Origin: Aulostomus chinensis
Lineage: Eukaryota > Chordata > Actinopteri > Syngnathiformes > Aulostomidae
NCBI GenBank assembly: GCA_037954235.1
Contig: JBBMOA010000002.1
Location: 2,749,551-2,813,550 of the forward strand
Direction: 5' to 3'
DNA length: 64,000 nt
Of this stretch, positions 10,565-20,271 are shown piece after piece. Both the position numbers and the translations under genes were made by a program. Under the pieces are notes generated by a model, which saw nothing but the letters and a program-made list of their open reading frames with translations, was not told the DNA's origin and ran no database searches. Every line of letters starts with the position of its first letter. The stretch's first letter is position 1.

Positions 10565-11340
10565 GGAGTCTCTTAAGTCTTGAGTTTTATTTTGTTTCAG
10601 GACAGCTTGAGAAGCTGAGGTTTTATTTTGGTTCAAGACAGCTTGAGAAGCTGAGGTTTTATTTTGTTTTATGACAGCTTGAGAAGCTGAGGTTTTATTT
10701 TGTTTTATGACAGCTTGAGAAGCTGAGGTTTATTTTGTTTCAGGACAGCTTGAGAAGCTGAGGTTTTATTTTGGTTCAAGACAGCTTGAGGAGCTGAGGT
10801 TTTATTTTGTTTTATGACAGCTTGAGAAGCTGAGGTTTATTTTGTTTCAGGACAGCTTGAGAAGCTGAGGTTTTATTTTGGTTCAAGACAGCTTGAGGAG
10901 CTGAGGTTTTATTTTGTTTTATGACAGCTTGAGAAGCTGAGGTTTATTTTGTTTTATGACGGCTTGAGAAGCTGAGGTTTATTTTGTTTCAAGACAGCTT
11001 GAGAAGCTGAGGTTTATTTTGTTTTATGACAGCTTGAGAAGCTGAGGTTTATTTTGTTTCAAGACAGCTTGAGAAGCTGAGGTTTATTTTGTTTCAAGAC
11101 AGCTTGAGAAGCTGAGGTTTTATTTTGTTTTATGACAGCTTGAGAAGCTGAGGTTTTATTTTGTTTCAAGACAGCTTGAGAAGCTGAGGTTTTATTTTGT
11201 TTTAAAACAGCTAGTTGAGAGCTGAAGTTTTATTTTGAAACAGCTAGTTGAGAGCTGAATTTTTATTTTGAAACAGATAGTGAGAGCTGAGTTTTGTTTT
11301 GTAACAGCTACACAGAGCTGAGAGTTTTGTTTTAAGAAGC
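10565..11340. repeat. 35-36-bp minisatellite, about 17 good plus 5 decayed units
   Basis: Unit: GACAGCTTGAGAAGCTGAGG followed by TTTATTTTGTTTYA. About 17 near-identical copies run from 10601 to about 11190, followed by increasingly divergent ones to about 11340. Each unit contains AGCTTGAGAAGCT, a perfect 5-bp stem with a 3-nt loop. Unit variants (ending TTCAGG, TTCAAG or TTTATG) recur in a partly regular order, which suggests higher-order duplication. It lies between the retroviral splice-donor-like site and gag, i.e. in the untranslated leader. Confidence 0.93.
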
Positions 11341-11344
11341 GGCC

Positions 11345-12590
11345 AAGAGGGCTGGGGTTTTTTTGTTGTCTCAAGAATAAGCCAAAGAGGCTGAGGAAGA
11401 GAAAACTGCGCAGAGTTGTAAACAGAACTCCTTGTACAATTTCAGAGTAACGGACAGAGGCGGAAAAAGAACATCTTCTGCTTTCTTAAAAAAATTTAGT
11501 TAAGGCGCACCATTTAATTATCATCGTACTCCAATATTCTGCCTACTTACCATAATACTTAAAATATAAATTAATTGACGTAATATAATAAACCAGCTGG
11601 TACAAATAGTACAAATAACATAAGCAAGCATAAGACAAATAAAACTGCAGAGTAAATAGGAAAGATAAGTGTCTAATCCGGAAACAACAATTGAAAACCT
11701 GTACAGGAACCCAAATTGAACAAACTAAAACCATATAGAACTATGATCAAGTTAAAACAGTGTTGTGTGTATTTGTTAATGTGCTATGTGGGGTCTTGCC
11801 TGATTGTTTGTATGCAGTGTTGGGCATATCTGTGGTAGATTGTAACTACCTTTTGTTATTTTGAGTGTAAGTGAAATAGAGACACAGAGAGAGTCTGTGC
11901 CTCGAGAGAGTAAGTCTCTGGGCAGAAGGCCAGGAGCACATAGCTGGGCTGGTCAACCTTAGAAAGTTAGGTGAGTAGTGAAATCTGGTTGTTTGTGTGT
12001 GTAAGAGGAGTGGAGACCAGAAGAGTGTATAAAAGTGGTGGTTGAGCTGGTTGTCGGGGTAGCAGCGAGATGAAAGTGCGGGAAGAGGTGTTGTGAACCA
12101 TAGTGATGTGTGTGTGACGCCTGAACTTCTCTGAGCTGTACAGAGATAAGTATATGGCAGAGAAGTGGTCTTGCCGGCAGTCAATAGCAGTCTGACCAGA
12201 TGCAAAGCTCGCTGGGTGCTGTGGGAAGAGCCAAAGACAGAAAAAATCTTTCTAAAAATAGTTAGGTGCAGTGGTCCGTGGTAGTCCCGCCCAGCCTCTC
12301 CTTTTGAGAGAGCAAGCAAAAGCCAGAGAAGTGTACTTTTGTTTTTTCAGAGATTTAAAATTAAAGGCACCTAGTGCAATCAACACATAGTGATATTTTG
12401 AGAATAAAATTACATAAGTAAATAGATTATTCAAACACATAACAAATAAACTCCAACAGAAGCAATGTTTCCAACACCAGTAGAACAGGTGGGGAACAAA
12501 AACCCTGATTTGGTAAAAGACATTCAGAAAATTTCGGGAAAGTGGGAGAAATGAAACCAAGGGTTAAGAATATGCTTGGCCAGAGGGAGG
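11345..12590 (+). other. Retroviral leader sequence without recognised gene
   Basis: Low-complexity, GT-rich and A-rich segments with no conserved coding blocks. Minus-strand ORFs at 11846-12319 and 12252-12560 have no recognisable motif. It probably belongs to the leader of the endogenous retrovirus, by position only. Confidence 0.4.
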
Positions 12591-12599
12591 CACGTTCGA

Positions 12600-12884
12600 T
12601 GTGGCGGTTTGTGAAACTATGGAGACCAGACTGAAGGACTACAAACCTAAAGATAAATCAAAGAAACGTCAGGAAAAGAGAGACTTAGAACTAAAAATTT
12701 TGAAGCTGTTCCAAACTGAAGCTTAACAGTGTTGTGCCAACTCAACCAGACCAAGAGATTAATTCAGAGATGTGACAATTAGTCCAGCTGGAGAAGGCTT
12801 TCAGCCTGTGAGGCCTAACACCCCTTTACAAAGCCTGAATTCAAGTGACCACATGCTTTTGAACAAAGGATCGTAAAAGAGGTG
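12600..12884 (+). pseudogene. Retroviral gag, N-terminal remnant
   Basis: An open stretch ending at about 12725 encodes a basic segment with METRLKDYKPKDKSKKRQEK and LELKILKLFQTEA, typical in composition of the end of a retroviral matrix domain. The following frame (PDQEINSEM, then a Leu/Pro-rich stretch to about 12880) looks like a decayed Gag linker with stops. Assignment rests on its position upstream of the capsid block at 14220. Confidence 0.5.
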
Positions 12885-13604
12885 TGATGACTCTGGCCAC
12901 TGGCCCCCCTCTGAGAACCTGTCAAAATGCTATTGGCTGAGAGCCAGTATCATCCCACAGGAAGTGACATCATCAGCCTCCACATATAAACTTCAGCGCG
13001 AAGAAGATTCTCTCTCTGTGTGATTTTCTTCTCTCGGTGGTTTTCCTCTCTTGAGTGGTTTGCAACGTCTTCAGAAGATTCAACCCTCCGGTTCTCCACC
13101 TCAGACCTCGAGTGCAGTGCAGCGATGACAGAGACTCCACAAGGACAACTCTCTCCCTCCTGTCACAGCGTCCAGAGAAGCCACCGTCGAGCCACGCAAT
13201 CCGCGTGAACTGGTCCCTGGTGAAAGAAAGCTCAACAGCTTCTTCATCCTTCCCACCAGTAACTCCAGCAGACCCTGCAGGCTGCCCCGCCGCCGCTCTG
13301 CTGCCCTCCGAGTCGAGCCGAACCGCGCTCCGGAACACGGAAACCGAATACCTTACCGCTCCACTGGCTCAACTAAGGATTCCTTTAACTAGGCATTTTC
13401 TGGGCAGAGAAATAGCTTAGTGATTTGTATAATGTCTGTGAATGCTCTGTTTATGTGACGGAAGTCCCGTAATTAGCAGAAATTACATAGCATTATACGT
13501 TATTTATTGACGTTAGTTATTAATAACCGTGACATCTCAAGAAGGTGTTACCTGTTATTAATACTGCACAAGTGTGTTAACACACATTTATGGGTTTACC
13601 TTTG

Positions 13605-13648
<44 letters not shown>

Positions 13649-14215
13649 CTCTCTCTCTCGCTAAGCGCTCCGCTTAGTTATTAACATTCAACAAGTCCTA
13701 CCTCCACGGTGCTAAAAAGCGACTAGCTAGCCTCAGCTAACTAGCCTAGCTGGTAGCCCTGCTGCAACGCTAACTGGTTGCTAGGCAACCAAACTCCCCC
13801 CTCCCCTTCCTCACTCCCTCACTCACACGTTTACACACACATACACACACACATATTATCACTTGTGTCTTTTGGTTAGATAACCGTTATACCAACGTGT
13901 TGCTGATTGATGGATGCACTGTGTTAATAAATATATTTTTATTATAAGAGAGAAGTTGTAGTGTCTTTTGTGTACCAACTTGTGGTCACGTGTCTAAGCA
14001 ACAGCCAGTGCTCTGATCTCCTCCTTCAACATCAGAGCTGTCCCTAGGTAGTTAATGTTACAGAATATTGACTGTTTAGTAGATTAACTCTGTTAGAGAC
14101 TGATAACTGTTAGTTTCCCTGAACTCATCAGGGTGGTGCCCCGAATAATTAATATTTAATATTAATTAGTAATTTATTTAATAATCAATCATTATATTCA
14201 TAATGATTGATTATC
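12885..14215 (+). other. LTR-like insertion splitting gag (candidate solo LTR)
   Basis: About 1.3 kb interrupts gag. It starts with TGTGATGACTCTGGCC and ends near an AT-rich run before GACCA. It has a TATA-like CACATATAAAC at about 12981, a CpG-rich block at about 13080-13340, a CT tract, and an AATAAA at about 13927. These are in the order U3-R-U5 would give. I could not find a clean 4-6-bp duplication at the ends, so the solo-LTR reading is tentative; it could be another non-coding element. Confidence 0.45.
13609..13662. repeat. (CT)n microsatellite
   Basis: CT repeats interrupted by two CG steps, inside the LTR-like segment. Confidence 0.97.
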
Positions 14216-14219
14216 ATTA

Positions 14220-14747
14220 TTTTTGACCAATTCGCTCTTCAGCACACAACAGTGGGCACAGACACTTGGAGCAGCAGCAATGGAAAACATGTTGAAGAAC
14301 AATGATTTTGAGTGGATGGTCAATCCTATGGCTGATGGGACCGAGTTTGATACTTATGGTGGAAAGCTGTGGACAATGTTGCGGAAGGAATACCCAACAC
14401 GGATTGACCCCAGGGCATTGCGGGGGGAACCACTCAAAGAGACTGATAACCCAGCCACTTGTATAAACGATCATCTGAAAAGGTGGAGGCAGGAGACTGA
14501 GGAGGACATTGAGCGGAGCCCGTTGTTAATGCTCGTATTCAGAAACTCAATCACTGAAGCACTCCCCCTCCCTATCCAAACCAAATTAAAGGGGAAAGCG
14601 GGATTAACCACCATGCCACCTAGACAATTTTGTGAAATTGTGATCCACGCAGTGGAAAAGTACAGCAGAAACGAGCAGAAAAAGAGAGAACAGGACAGAG
14701 ACGTCCAGAGGAAACTGGCCACAGAGCATCAGTCTGTCCACGAGTAG
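14220..14747 (+). pseudogene. Retroviral Gag capsid-region remnant
   Basis: An open frame of about 175 codons with QQWAQTLGAAAMENMLKNND, DGTEFDTYGGKLWTML, YPTRIDPRALRGEPL, RRW-like KRWRQETEED and FRNSI, ending in a basic Lys/Arg/Glu-rich tail. This pattern (an N-terminal capsid-like segment, a REP-type block, then a C-terminal major-homology-like stretch) fits a fish retroviral capsid region. No zinc knuckle is seen; the frame ends in a stop at 14745. The N-terminal side is cut by the LTR-like insertion. The protease frame begins about 80 bp downstream. Confidence 0.7.
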
Positions 14748-14828
14748 GCCCCGGACGAGTAAAAGGGGGGATCTGGAGCCGGTCGGGAAGGGGAATGGGT
14801 CCAGCCACTTCTGGGGCAGGGCCGAAAT

Positions 14829-15107
14829 ATGGCCACCAGGGTGCTCAGAGAATCCTATGGGGGAGGGTCAATTGCTAATAGTCACCAAGCAGCTCATAAA
14901 GAACCGATGCTGCAGGTTCAATTTGAGAACAGGCTAACTCAAATGTTAATTGATACTGGAGCTACTTATACTTGTGTGAGTACCGAATATGCCATACACT
15001 TCCCCATGTCAGGCAAATTTGTTGAGACAGCAGGATTTTTGGGATTACAGCAGCTAACTCTAACAACAGCTCCAGTTTGCTTGGTCACGGAGGGAGGAGA
15101 GGTATAA
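14829..15107 (+). pseudogene. Retroviral aspartic protease
   Basis: A 92-codon frame with QFENRLTQMLIDTGATYTCV, where LIDTGA is the catalytic loop of retroviral aspartic proteases, followed by a hydrophobic flap-like stretch and a stop. The enzyme would act as a dimer to cleave Gag-Pol. A homologous fold would normally need a little more C-terminal sequence, and RT should follow directly. Instead the frame ends and RT is missing, so this is a remnant. Confidence 0.75.
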
Positions 15108-15226
15108 GTTCTAATCTTGAAAGTCCTGAATCCTGAAAATTTGTGGTCACTCAAGCCAGATGTTGCAGTACACCTCACTGCGAACATATCCTGGTGTAAC
15201 ATCAAAAAAATAAAAAACACTGTGCC

Positions 15227-16055
15227 ATGACCAATCCAGTGGACACTGTCCTATTGGAAGGTGAAGGTGAGCCACACGAGTGCATTGCGGAAACGATGAA
15301 GTACACTAAGTTAAGACCAGATTTAGAGTCAGCTCTGTTCTCTTATGCAGAAATGACGTTTTTGGTTGATGGTTCATGTTTCAGAGACCACTTGGGAAAT
15401 CTTGCCAGCTATGCGGTGGTGAGGCAGGATGCAGATACCTTTGTGACACAAAAGGCAGAAAGTTGTGTCAGCCATGTTCAGCCCAACTGGCTGAGTTGAA
15501 GGCCCTAACAGAGGCATGTCGACTGGCAGCTGGGAAGGTAGCAAATGTCTATACAGATTCTGCTTATTTTCTTGTCTGTAGCAACATCTACTGCACGTCT
15601 GTCCGTCCTGGGTGAGGGATCCCTCCTCTGTTGCTCACCCTGAGGTTTCTCAGATTTTTCCCTGTTAAAAGGGGTTTTCTATGGAGTTTTTCCTCAGTCG
15701 ATGTGAGGGTCTAAGGGCAGAGGATGTTGTTATGATGCCATGTGAAGCCCTTTGAGACAAACTGTTTGTGAAAATGGGCTATACAAATAAAATTGCCTTG
15801 CCTTGCCTTGCCTTGCTTATGCTCATGGTGTCTGTCATTTGTTTGGAGCCTGGTGGAGACAGAGAGGTTTCGGGAGGTCAGACGGTGCTCCCTTACAGCA
15901 TAAGCAACATAAAGATGAGTTGATTTCAGCAATGGTGCAGCCGAAAGAACTTGCAATTATCAAGTGTCAAGCGCATCGCAAAAGGGAATGATGCAGTGAT
16001 GAAGGACAACAATGCCGCAGACGAGGTCGCCAAAGCAGCCTCTAAATGCTAAAGA
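15227..16055 (+). pseudogene. Retroviral RT connection/RNase H remnant, split by a LINE fragment
   Basis: Pieces at 15227-15499, 15376-15615 and 15803-15991 together carry a connection segment and RNase H: LVDGSCFRDHLGNLASYAVV (first catalytic Asp), LAELKALTEACRLAAGK (the Glu helix), VYTDSAY (the DS motif), and after the insertion HKDELISAMVQPKELAIIKC and a His-containing segment. A frameshift near 15470 separates the first two frames, and a LINE 3' end at 15568-15813 splits the TDSAY region with a 7-bp duplication. The RT palm that should precede it is missing. Confidence 0.75.
15568..15813 (+). mobile_element. 5'-truncated L2-like LINE 3' end with (CCTTG)n tail
   Basis: About 246 bp. It matches the 3' UTR of the LINE at 26735-27806 (CTGCACGTCTGTCC..., ...AAATAAAATTGCCTTGCC) and ends in repeated CCTTG. 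TGCTTAT occurs on both sides (15561-15567 and 15814-15820), a 7-bp target duplication, and removing it restores the retroviral RNase H reading frame at that point. Confidence 0.88.
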
Positions 16056-16059
16056 GCAA

Positions 16060-17107
16060 TTTGGGCACCAGTGGTGTCACTGGAACCTATGGTTACACCA
16101 GAGGACATTATACTGATACAAAAGGAAGCAGGACAGAGTGAACAGAGTCTGTGGTTAAAGAGAGGAGCAACACAAGATGAGAAGGGTCTTTGGAGGTCCC
16201 ATGACGGATTGATTGTTGCACCAGTGCCTCTGCGAACCATGTTGACTTCAGAAGCCCACAGTGTTACACTGTGGAAGGGGGAAATGTTGAAAAAGATAGG
16301 ATAGCAAGGGTACTGGTCTCCGTACATGAAACCAATGGTTGGAAAAGAACTGAATCAATGAAATCATATTTGGCAACGAGAATGCGATGGATGTTCTGCT
16401 GACTGATGCCTGGACCTGGACTGAAGGTCAACTGCTGGCAGGAGTCTTATACGACTCAGGGAAAGTTCCGCTCCGACAAACGGAGGACAGGATCCCGCCT
16501 GAGGTCGGGAGTGGGTGGCAGACAGCAGACGCTCCATCTATTATTTTTTTAATGAGTAAGAACAGTGTTATGAATTAATCTCTACATGAGTTGTGTAATT
16601 CCTGTGTGGTTGCAACCGTGAGTTCCTATGTAATTCTTGTGTAGTCTTGGAAGTGTGTATCATCCTGACAGTTAAGGTATTGTTGAAAGAATCAATGGAA
16701 CCCTGAAGGCAAAAATCGGTAAGATCTGTGCCAACACAAGCTTAATTGGGGTGATGCTTTGCTACTCGCACTAACGAGCTACCGCATGCAAACTAACAGA
16801 AACACACATCTCACGCCACACCAGATGCTTTCAGGCCGTCTTACACCTGGTCCACACCTTGTACGATTGCAAATGGAATTGTCTGACTATATGAAACAAC
16901 TATCTGCCGTCTATAAGTCCATGTACTTGCAGAAAAAGCAAAGGAGATTAAGGCCGACCAGGTGGTCGGGAGACAGGTGGTGCCAGCCGACCAGGTGTAC
17001 GTGGAAGTCCATTGGAGAAAGTGGCACAAGCCGAGAAGAGAAGGGCCGTAAGGGCCGTACACCGTGTTGAGGGCAACCCCAACAGCAGTCCAGGTCGAAG
17101 GAAGCAC
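16060..17107 (+). pseudogene. Retroviral integrase remnant
   Basis: 16071-16304 carries an integrase N-terminal region (TPEDIILIQKEAGQSEQS, KGLWRSHDGLIVAPVPL). The middle (about 16380-16660) is decayed with several stops, and the catalytic first Asp block is not clear. Near 16680 GIVERINGTLKAKIG contains the catalytic Glu region, followed by LTSYRMQTNRNTHLTPHQML and a C-terminal region rich in Lys/Arg to about 17100. At least three frame breaks are visible, so it is non-functional. Confidence 0.75.
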
Positions 17108-17149
17108 AACGTGGTATCATCTGAGCCACTGCGCCAAGGACCAGTAGGG

Positions 17150-18241
17150 AAAAGGGCAGTATAAAACTGAATAACCATGAGGAGAATGATGTGGTTGTTG
17201 CAATCACTAGGAAGTCTGAAGATGAGAGGAACTGCTCCAAGCCTGACTCTGGGGACGAGGCCACCGAGGCATCTGCTGAAGTCACAGCCGCTCCAGAAGA
17301 CGGCACACATCCATGCTCGGGTTAAGCATGACGCAACAACAAAATTGCCCATTCACACTGTGTTGAAACCCATGCCAGCATTTTCAGAAAATTCATCATG
17401 ACACTAAACTGTTTAGTCACAGGTTAACCAGCGAGCCAAGAGAGACCTACACCCCATGTGAAAGTGGTAGGAGATATGTCTTAGACGTAATCAAGACTTA
17501 CAAAGGGGGGAGAACTACGAAGGTAAAGGTGCCCTGGACAGCCTTAGTGGCAGCCAGTCAGAGTGAGTTTGAATCTAGGATAAGAGGAGGACTGGTTCCA
17601 GTCGCACAGCTCCCATTGAGTCTAACCATGCCTCCTGGTGTAAATCAGCCTCCAACTAAGAAATCTACAACACCCAATTCTCAAATTAAGACAGCAGCTC
17701 CTGCTAAAGTTGTTACTATGGTGGGTATAACAATTTCACCAACCACTGTTAAAATTACTAAGAAAGTGATACAGGCTATTACAATTGGCATGTCCTGGTG
17801 GTATCATGGTTTCCAGAGGCAGGAATGACTCTATTGTTTGTGAGCAAGCCTGATCGTTATGAGGATCCTGTTCCTTTACACTAGGCCTGTGAAAATTTAA
17901 CCATGACCTTTCCTTATGTGTCTCTGTTGAGTGAGCAGACACAGGCCGTCGCGGACAGCTGCTGGATGTGCGGAGACAACATCGTGAGGAACATTTTGCC
18001 TCTGCGGTGGAACGGGCTCTGTACGCTGGTGCGCTTGCAGGTGCCAGTAGCTGTCGTATACAAGGGATAGAAGAGGTGCTAGGGGTTGTTAAAGATAATA
18101 ACGGTTTGCACAAACAGAAGAGGCAAGTGACATCAGAGGAACAAGTTTATCTTAGCGGTATCGGTTTACCTACAGGAATCCCGGAAGAGTTCAAAGCTCA
18201 AAATGAGGTAAGAGCGGGGGTGGAATCTATATTACCCTGGA
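17150..18241 (+). pseudogene. Retroviral env remnant, N-terminal part
   Basis: Frames around 17177-17828 and 17968-18246 form a degraded Env-type region: a Thr/Pro/Lys-rich SU-like segment (17529-17828), a CWMC motif at about 17950 and a run leading to the L1 insertion. CWMC resembles the CxxC motif of gamma-type SU subunits. Stops are present in each frame; the signal peptide is not clear. The remainder is on the far side of the L1 element at 26354-26733. Confidence 0.6.
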
Positions 18242-20271
18242 AATAATATCTTACTCTTCATATAAGAAAAAACAGGAGAAAGCTCTCGAAACAGAATTAA
18301 ATGAAAAAATTAAAGCCTTGGAGACAACTTATGCCGCCTCCCAAGAGGAACCCCTACTGAGAGAATTAAGGGAATTAAAACTAAAACTAAATGATTTACT
18401 CGACATCAAAACACAATTTCAGCTGCAGAGACTACGCTTGGAGAACTTTGGACATAACAATAAATCCAGCAGATTTTTAGCGAACCAACTAAAACAGAAC
18501 AAAGAAAGAGCAACAATATCTTCCATTAAGGACTCCAATGGGGAAACAACCTGTGACCCAGAAGAAATCAATTACATTTTTAGGGAATTCTATAAAAAAC
18601 TTTACTCACCTGAGATTAACCCATCCAAATCTTGCATTGAAACCTTTCTAAGCACAATTGACTTGCCAAAATTAAATCAAGACCAAATAATGGCTCTGGA
18701 GTCACCTATTTCAATCGAGGAACTTCAAGAAGCCCTTAAACATATGCCAAACAAGAAAGCCCCGTGACCGGATGGCTTTCCTGCAGAATTCTACAAAGAG
18801 TTCTGGCCTGAGCTTGCACCAATATTTTACAAAATGTTCACTGAAATACAGGAAACCTCGACCATGCCACCCGACATGAACCGTGCAATTATTAGCCTTC
18901 TCCTTAAACCGAACAAAGACCCAGCACTTCCATCAAGCTATCGTCCAATATCGCTTATAAATGCAGATATTAAAGTCATCAGCAAGGCACTAGCTAGAAG
19001 GCTCGAAAAAGTAACACCTCACATAATACATCCTGACCAGCACTCTACCAACAACACACGTAGACTTATCAACCTGATAGACTACTGTAACAATCAGAGC
19101 AAGGATGCCATAATTGTCTCCCTAGATGCAGAAAAAGCATTCGACAGGGTAAATTGGAACTTTCTCCTCACGACATAACAAAAGTTTGGGTTTGGAGATA
19201 ACTTTGTGAACTGGATCAAAACATTTTACCGCGCTCCCAGTGCTTGTGTCAGAACAAATGATCAAACTTCTCCAAGCTTCTCTCTCCAAAAAGGAATCAG
19301 ACAGGGTTGTCCACTTTCCCCTTCCCTTTTTGCTATATTCATAGAGCCACTCGCAGCTGCAGTCCGGCAAAACAACAACATCAAGGGAATTGATACTACA
19401 AATGTGAACCATAAGATAAGCCTTTATGCTGATGATGTATTACTTTTCCTACGGAATGCACAATCATCTCTCCCTGAAACCATAGCACTCATTGACAAAT
19501 TCTCAACCATTTCTGACTACTCAATTAATTGGAGCAAGTCAAATGTTCTTCCCATCAACTCAGGTTTCCAGAGTACGCTCGCCGCACCACTACGGCCAGG
19601 AAACATTAAATACCTGGGCATCAACATCTCTGCCAAACTGTCTGACTTGACACGGCTAAATCATACCGCCCTAATCAAAGAAATAGAGGATGACCTCACC
19701 CAGTGGCGCACACTACCCATATCACTTATGGGAAGAATAGCAACAGTGAAAATGATGATCTTGCCAAAAATCAACTATGTTTTCTCGATGGTTCCGACCC
19801 AACCTCCCCGGACTTGGTTCAAAACACTCGACTCTAACATCTCCAAATTTCTCTGGAAAGCTAAGCCACCACTTATAAGCTTAAAGACTTTACAAAAGAG
19901 TAAAGACTATGGTGGCTTGGAACTACCAAATTTTTATAATTACTACTTGGCCAATAGATTACAATACATACTAAGATGGTTAAAGCCAAACTCATTAGAC
20001 CAAGCATGGCGCGATATTGAACAAACATTCTGCAAAGAAATCCAAATCTCTGATCTCCCTTTTATCAGCCCTGTTATCAAGCATCACAGCTGCTTTAAGT
20101 ACATTAGCATCAGCAACACCCTCACAGCCTGGTGGGAATTCTTCAAAAGCAATGGGCTCTCGAACACCCCTTGCAGGCTCACACCTATCTGGAACAATCC
20201 TGACATCCTGCAAAATAAAAAAAACAATACATTTTGCTGCATGAGCCAATAAAGGGATTAAAAATCTAGAG
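18242..20271 (+). pseudogene. L1-Tx1 ORF2, RT part upstream of the hAT insert
   Basis: Frames 18318-18767, 18834-19178 and 19206-20252 are one phase-consistent coding region broken by stops at about 18765 and 19176. Landmarks are a charged coiled segment (18318-18480), FLANQLKQNKERATI, KKAPxPDGFPAEFYKEFW across the first stop, YRPISLINADIKVISKALAR, VSLDAEKAFDRVNW, GIRQGCPLSPSLFAIFIEPL and the active site ISLYADDVLLFL. The Gly-to-stop (GGA to TGA) change at 18765 fits a single point mutation. The C-terminal part resumes at 23022 in the same frame once the hAT element is removed. Confidence 0.88.

Noticed and set aside
10565..11340. Direct repeats as a CRISPR array
   Set aside because: No unique spacers between units; it is a simple tandem minisatellite in a vertebrate genome.
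12973..13420. 121-codon ORFs on both strands as a host gene
   Set aside because: CpG-rich part of an LTR-like segment, no recognised domain, no splice or homology support.
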